Shown here piece by piece: positions 59,831-64,000 of a stretch of DNA of 64,000 nt (positions are counted from its first letter, which is position 1; every line of letters begins with the position of its first letter). Position numbers and translations under genes: made by a program. The notes under the pieces were generated by a model. The model made no database searches. It was given only the letters and a program-made list of their open reading frames with translations, and was not told where the DNA came from. Source of the DNA: Culex pipiens pallens (taxonomy: Eukaryota > Arthropoda > Insecta > Diptera > Culicidae); assembly GCF_016801865.2 (NCBI RefSeq), contig NC_068938.1:74122975-74186974 (forward strand), in the 5' to 3' direction.

Positions 59831-60824
59831 TAGTCATATGATTATATATATATATATGGAATGGAACCAGGCCGGTAGCCAGGGGGGTGGGCTTCGGGCT
59901 GAAATTTTTGGAAGACATATGGGAGAGAGGGAAGAAGAAGTAAAGAAGAAGAAAATTTCTTCTTCTTGTTACGTCTACAGATTCAATTATTTAACTATTT
60001 AATTGTAATTCCAACTTTGTTTTGTATAAATCCATTTTTAAACAGTTCGTCAGAGGGTAAACAAAATATGATTTTTGTTACCAGATCAACTATGATTCCA
60101 ATCCTAACTCAAAGTTTCGCAATAACCCAGTCAAATTCAGGTGGCAAAAGTTCCCTTCATCTGCGCGTGCCATTCTAACAACCCACCCACCGCCTACTTA
60201 GTGCCTTTAACGGCCCTAATCTGACCCTGCTAAATCGTTCCGTTCCAACCCTCTTCCGATTGCCTCATCTTTTCGCCTACAGCTCTATCAGAATTGCGGC
60301 AGCCGCCGCTCTCAGCTCATTAAAGGTCGCCCATTAGCCCCTTTAAGGTATCGATCAACAACCGGAGAGCTGCTGCTGCTGCCAGTGTCGATTACCAATT
60401 GCCCCCCTAAACCAAGTGATTGTCGAATCAAAAAATAAATCCCACCAAAGTGAGAGGAATGCAGCCAAAGCATCTATAAAGTGCATCTCAAAAGCTGCAG
60501 CCGCAGCTGTCATTCATCGTAGCTTAATCAGAATGAGCTGAATCAAAACAAAACGCGAAAAAAAATAATACATCACGCCGCCGATGGCAACCAGCAGCGG
60601 AGTCTGGGGGGAACCTTTTGGGGCCAAGTTTCTGCCTGGTGGCGGGAAAAAATCTGTGCCAAAACGTGTTACGCCACACCAATGCTGACTTAGAGCTAAA
60701 CTAATGCTGTTTCGAGGGGTACAAATTGATCGGAAACAATCCCCTCAACCAAGAAGCCCATGCCGATGATGATGATAGTGGCTTTTGCGCAATGTGACCT
60801 TAAACTTTAATGAATTTATTAGAA
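59831..60824. other. Unique interval, GC-richer from 60170
   Basis: A purine-rich stretch (gagagagggaagaagaag) lies at about 59920-59955. From 60170 the text is unique, with a CTG run near 60370 and TATA-like 'atctataaagtgcatc' near 60471. No coding frame is supported. Confidence 0.3.
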
Positions 60825-61050
60825 TTAATGTAAATAAATAGTGAGAAATTGCAGACGCGCGCTGCGCCGTTCGAGGACTGGTTCAAGCCTTTCAGGTTCA
60901 AAGATGCACTTGCTGTAGCCGAGTTGGCCAGTGAGCCAACGAGCCCCCCTCACTTGGAATGGGCACACGGCGCTTGATGACTCGTTGCATTGCTCGGCGG
61001 CCATGGCGGAGACGATGGTGGCGCCGGCAAAGTTGTTGGTGACCATTTTT
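60825..61050 (-). CDS. Candidate coding exon (unknown protein)
   Basis: On the minus strand a pyrimidine-rich acceptor (tctatgtctctgcag) ends at 61051. It is followed by an open frame in which codons end predominantly in C or G, as expected for mosquito genes. It includes the peptide MVTNNFAGATIVSAMAAEQ, then Cys-containing text ending CPFQ. Two readings are possible. The exon may stop at a donor GTGAGG (GT at 60952-60953), giving a 97 bp internal exon. Alternatively the frame may run on to a TAA at about 60825, where an AATAAA-like word follows within about 20 bases (around 60805-60825), giving a terminal exon. I recognise no domain and cannot name the protein. The opposite strand is also open here, which weakens the call. 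No flanking exon was found. Confidence 0.3.
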
Positions 61051-62984
61051 CTGCAGAGACATAGAAAAGTGGATGATAATTTCGAGATTTTGTCGTTTTC
61101 CACTTTTTCAAAAGCTGTCTTAAGAAATGGCTAAGAAGCTTGATCTACAATCGGGGTAATATTGAAGTCTGAAGTTTTTTTTTTGATTTTTATTTTCAAA
61201 ATAAAAAATACTAATTAAATTCAATAGTCGATTTGGCGTGGAAACCATCCATTAATAAATTGGATTTTAATACTCTCAACGTGTCATGATTTTCTCAACA
61301 AAAATAAGTTTGAGCCGGCAAACAGACTACATTACCGGATTCTTTTGACAATTTTGCACTTAAAAACAGGTAACATTTGTTTCTCAGTTACAAGTTTTTA
61401 ACATGGTTTTGACTGTTATTGAAACAGAATTTAGCAATTTCTTCAGATTGATATACGCTAAAAAATCGATTTGGTCGTTACTCAAATTAATATTTTTCAT
61501 AAAAAAAATATTTCTTATGAATTTTGAGCAAATTTTGAACTTTATATTCAAGAATCAATTGTGATTCTTTCAAATAAAGCAATGAAACCAATCGTAAACG
61601 TAATCTAATCGCTCTTTTAAGCTGAAATTGGTAAGAGGCATGGTGACAGTCAAAATTACATTGAATTTTAGAATAACAATTTTCACCTTAACTTCATTTA
61701 AAGCGCTATTAATAAAATAAATTTTGTAAAAATGCACAAAAACATTGTGCGGCCTACTCTGGTACACATTAAAAAAAATATCTTCGGAAAATTCTTATCG
61801 GTTGCATAATATTTGAAGAATATATTGAAATTCAATCAATTTCACCTGAGTTTACGGTAGGTAAGCAATTTTCATTCATCATTTGGGAATTAATCTTTTA
61901 ATTTATTGAGACCTGTTAAATGTAAACAAGATTTTTCAGAACAATTATAAGGCAAACATTAGAAAAATCCTAAATTACAATATAATTTAAAAAAAAATTA
62001 ACAAACACTAAAGAAAATATGGTCATTTTGCTTTTGTTTATTTTTTTTATTTCCATCACTGCCTTTCAAAAGTTTTTAGAGAATATAAATTTATCAAAAA
62101 TAAACACACCATGTACAATGCTTTCCCGTTTATTGGCTACAATTTTTCTTTTTTGGATTTTTTTGGGTATAGATTGAACGGAAAATGTTTGCTACTTCAA
62201 TTTAAATTCAAGTGCTTAGTGAAAATTTGACTCATTTATTGAAAGTATTCATTTATCAAGATTGCATTTGCAAATTGAAACAGTTACATGCTAGGTGAAT
62301 CATTCAGAATTGTGATAAATTTGTAACAATTTCTTAGTATTACCTCAACTTATCACCTTTATTAGGCAACGTTTCAAGCTAAGATTGGTTAAACCGTTAC
62401 GGAGATATGATTTTAAAAAAAAAATACGAGAATTGTCAAAAATGCAATCACCAAACAAAAAAATAAGGGTCTAATTATTTTGCCCATTTGACTGCCATTT
62501 CAAATTTGAACCAAATCGGAGCACTTTTGATTTAGATCCTGCAGGTTTGACATGGAATTTCTGATTAAGAATTATTAAGAAAGAAGAAAGATTAATTAGG
62601 TTTGTTTTTCTACGATTGCGTTCATCCAAAGTGTATAAGTTTATTTAAAAACAAACAAATTTGTTGAACTTATAACAGATTACAGTGTCTTTCCGATTTT
62701 TGAGTGATGATATATTTTTTTTCATATAACCATATTTTAGAAAGTGTTTTTAAATCTTATTTAAATTTCATTGATAAACATCGATCAGCAATTTTTTATT
62801 CTAATTTCTTAGATTTATCATTATTTTTCTAAAGTTTGCATTTGCAAATTTAAACAGTTGAAAATAAAGTATTATTGAAGCCATTAAAATCAAAGTTGCT
62901 TGGAAAAGTAACTAAAAAATCTGTTTTTTTTTTTCAACTGAGAATTATGTGATAAAAAAAATCTGGGAAAAGCATGATAAACCA
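61051..62984. other. Long AT-rich interval
   Basis: If the exon at 60825-61050 is real this would be intron on its minus-strand upstream side. I see no other exon. Text near 62385-62530 (gttacggagatatgatttta, accaaatcggagcac) resembles TE relics. Confidence 0.35.
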
Positions 62985-63450
62985 AGCTTCCCTGCACCGT
63001 GCGGTACACGCGGTTCAACTGTACCTCGGGTTTGCTTTGCGCCTGCTTTGTTCGGTTTACACCCGTACCCGACTCACACGAACCGAGGGTATTTTGGTTT
63101 ATCGTACCAGCGCACCACGACACTCTCGGTTTGCCGCGTCGGTTTTGTGTCTGGCACTCACCCATGGCATGAACCCGGTATATGAGCCAAGGTGCTTCAC
63201 TCGTCACGAGCCGAGGTACGTGCCGTGGTACGCGCTGGCGGTATAAAACGGGTTCAATACCACGACACGTACCACGGCACGCTGTGTTCATGCCATGGGT
63301 GAGTGCCAGACACAAAACCGATGGGGCGAGCCGAGAGTGTCGTGGTGCGCTGGTACGATGTACCAAGATACCAATACAAAAATGGGTTCAGGCACGTACC
63401 GAAGCTAGAAAACCAAACCCGCGGTGTGCGTTGGCACTGGCGCATGGGAA
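62985..63450. repeat. GC-rich palindrome with nested inner palindrome
   Basis: Main arms 63104-63174 and 63286-63356 pair over about 71 bp with few mismatches (gtaccagcgcaccacgacac against the inverse near 63337). An inner pair CGTGCCGTGGTACG / CGTACCACGGCACG lies around 63219-63283. Flanking text on each side (gtacctcgggtttg; ccaaacccgcggtg) also pairs loosely. The surroundings are strongly AT-rich, so the GC jump is sharp. The 158-codon minus frame (62890-63366) is a reading of the palindrome, not a gene. Confidence 0.75.
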
Positions 63451-64000
63451 GCTTGTGATAAACTTAACGACTTTTTTTTCTCTGGTCCAAAAAACATGAA
63501 TTTCCAATTCTTTATTACGTGGAAGTGTGTCTTTGACTGAATAAAAAAATATTACCGTAAGAAACGTTCAGATTAGTTCAAAATGTTTATTGTTTCATTT
63601 TGGCATCTTGGTACGTACTACCTATGTAATGATCGAAAAACTTTCACATTTAATAAAAAAACTATCAACTTCTTGTGAGATTTAAATTTCTTTTTAACAA
63701 AAACGAGATTTTTTTTAATATTTTGGAATAGCTTTTGTCTCTCCTCTGGAACTCAAAGAAGACATTTCTGGAAGAAGAGAAAATTTCCCACAAAAAATAT
63801 GTTCTTCATTTATCATGTTTTTGCTTTTTTTTAATTTCTAACTCAATCGTTTCTGTTATCTATGGCATTGACAAGTGTCCCCCATGTTAGGAAACCGTCT
63901 GTTCAATTTGCTAAGTTTTGTAGCCATCTTCAGCGGTAATTTGTTTACCAGGTACACTGGTACAGTCTTAACCGTCGTCTACCAATCTCTAGACTCTCCA
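63451..64000. other. Unassigned AT-rich right edge
   Basis: No recognised feature to the end of the window. Confidence 0.4.

Noticed and set aside
62890..63366. 158-codon minus-strand frame
   Set aside because: It reads through a GC-rich palindrome, and similar peptides appear on the opposite strand because of the symmetry.

Overview
This window reads as intergenic or large-intron DNA from an AT-rich insect genome, most likely a culicine mosquito and more likely Culex than Aedes. That placement is an inference from recall of repeat types: dimeric tRNA-related SINEs, CCCGGG-rich hAT-like elements, TA-flanked miniature inverted-repeat elements, and palindromic foldbacks carrying 'cttcggcaaagtt'-type text. 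No database search was possible. I see no bacterial or viral gene organisation, no functional tRNA or rRNA gene and no intact transposase or reverse transcriptase. Nearly all open frames are under 120 codons, and the recurring ones are translations of repeats.

The layout, left to right: a SINE (180-417); a 1.93 kb palindromic foldback (family A) split by a 1,261 bp inverted-repeat element (1726-4926); a 435 bp repeat (family C, 5142-5576); a 1,354 bp foldback with 4 bp target duplications (family B, 5611-6964); and an hAT-like element (family D, 7068-9046) carrying a 1.0 kb TA-flanked element (family E). Next come a full-length two-headed SINE (11812-12219), an old family A copy hit by another SINE, paired copies of repeat G, and a nearly perfect 512 bp foldback (14354-14865). 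After that are a second family D copy without the family E insertion (17909-18921), several MITEs, a deleted family B copy (24397-24933), and a four-layer nest at 27.7-29.85 kb.

The right half holds a TIR element with a tRNA-like insert (32697-33066), a 245 bp SINE with a 12 bp duplication (35168-35412), and a tandem array of about 160 bp units (35734-36487) abutting a second family E copy (36502-37507). It continues with an 82 bp hAT-type MITE next to a second family C copy (38519-39056), a 1.5 kb foldback (41166-42678), a second family A copy split by a 1,244 bp retroposed insert (52313-55513), and a GC-rich palindrome (about 62985-63450).

Between the repeats lie GC-richer unique islands (about 10.1-10.8, 15.6-17.3, 21.4-22.8, 23.6-24.1, 30.1-30.6, 33.1-33.8, 39.8-40.6, 43.8-44.9, 48.0-49.6, 56.2-58.0 and 60.2-61.1 kb) that may hold regulatory DNA or unrecognised exons. 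The only coding candidate I would put forward is a short minus-strand exon at 60825-61050, with moderate-to-low confidence.

No pathway or operon can be described. What the window does show is a stratigraphy of nested transposition. Target-site duplications allow several insertions to be placed precisely, and empty sites can be read from sister copies.
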